Source: Prorocentrum cordatum (taxonomy: Eukaryota > Sar > Dinophyceae > Prorocentrales > Prorocentraceae). Taken from it: a stretch of DNA of 27,500 nt. Each line of letters opens with the position of its first letter. Positions within the stretch are counted from its first letter, which is position 1. Made by a program: the position numbers and the translations under genes. Below are positions 26,975 through 27,500 of this stretch, piece after piece. The stretch lies in assembly GCA_963575745.1 (NCBI GenBank), contig CAUYUJ010017990.1, positions 184,526-212,025 on the forward strand, written 5' to 3'. Under the pieces are notes generated by a model. The model searched no databases. It was not told where the DNA came from and saw nothing but the letters and a program-made list of their open reading frames with translations.

Positions 26975-27500
26975 TGCAAGGTTTTGATACTTCCTTGCGG
27001 ATCACGTGGATACCGCACTTGGTCGGGCGCGCGCTGGTCCGCCCCAGCGTGCGCACTGTTCGGCAGTGCGTTCCCGAGCAGCATATCCGCGTGGCAAACG
27101 TGCTGATGCGGTCATTCGAAGCGTTGCTGGTTCAGATATACACGCCGGTCGTTGAAAGTAGGTATTTCTGGATTCCCAGATCCTAATCTACTTCAAGCGC
27201 CTTCCTACTTCAAGAATCGGCATGCTTTTGCTGCGTTTTGTTATTATCTGGGAGGCCCTGGACCCAATCCACTACATCCGCCTTCATACTTCATGTTTCT
27301 ACGTACTTCTTCCGACCGACGTGTATGAGTTCCAGCGGCGGCACAAGCGCATGTGTTTCAGGTGCAGTGCTTCCAAAAGTGGTCCCGCGCTGAAGGATGA
27401 TGTGCGAGGCGCCAGCGGCAGATGGGCAGCAGATATTGCGCGAAGCAGCAGACGCACTAGACGCGCGCCGACCCAACTAGGATCACCTCCCGGCCGTTAT
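26975..27500. other. no supportable gene
   Basis: Ordinary sequence. CTACTTCAAG occurs twice (about 27188 and 27206), with TACTTC variants further on near 27286 and 27303. Nothing else was recognised. Confidence 0.5.

Noticed and set aside
26520-26987. 155-codon frame downstream of the element
   Set aside because: It ends in a GGA-encoded Gly/Arg run and shows no domain.

Overview
The window looks like nuclear DNA of a dinoflagellate, probably a Symbiodiniaceae/Suessiales or Prorocentrales type. This is an inference from three things: the overall GC-rich composition, the extreme load of simple and satellite repeats, and one Ty1/copia LTR retrotransposon whose Gag and Pol resemble the copia polyproteins common in those genomes. 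I see no host gene, tRNA or rRNA that I can support.

Layout. Positions 1-2295 are GC-rich sequence with no recognisable gene. Positions 2297-7430 are a repeat field: a GGA tract, a 2 kb (CCATTA/CCATTG) hexamer block with a ~440 bp higher-order period, a 27 bp tandem repeat, a 95 bp foldback, and GGA/TCC tracts around an ~85 bp tandem repeat. Positions 7469-13857 form a modular repeat block. Its two ends carry a ~60 bp diverged inverted repeat. Inside are three arrays of an 11 bp monomer (AGARGCCTCGC-like), separated by a ~90 bp satellite (8320-9838) and a 77 bp satellite (10864-12935). Positions 13858-16429 hold more GGA tracts, a degenerate TGGCATTGC repeat and a near-perfect 47 bp foldback.

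Positions 16430-26063 are a complete 9,634 bp Ty1/copia element. It has two 182 bp LTRs (TG...CA, two differences), a primer-binding site matching an initiator-Met-like tRNA end, Gag, a CCHC-type knuckle, a long unrecognised region, an aspartic protease (DTG), a methyltransferase-like module, integrase, reverse transcriptase and RNase H. The order PR-IN-RT-RH is diagnostic of copia. The reading frame is broken by three in-frame TGA codons and four single-base frame changes. Two expected key residues are also changed: Cys to Arg in the SPPC-like motif, and the first Asp of RNase H to Gly. As given, it cannot make an intact Pol. Positions 26064-27500 are downstream flank with one GGA tract and no gene I can support.

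The most unusual items are the inverted-repeat-bounded modular satellite block, the higher-order structure of the hexamer block, an SL-like stretch beside a perfect palindrome in both LTRs, and the contrast between nearly identical LTRs and heavily broken ORFs.
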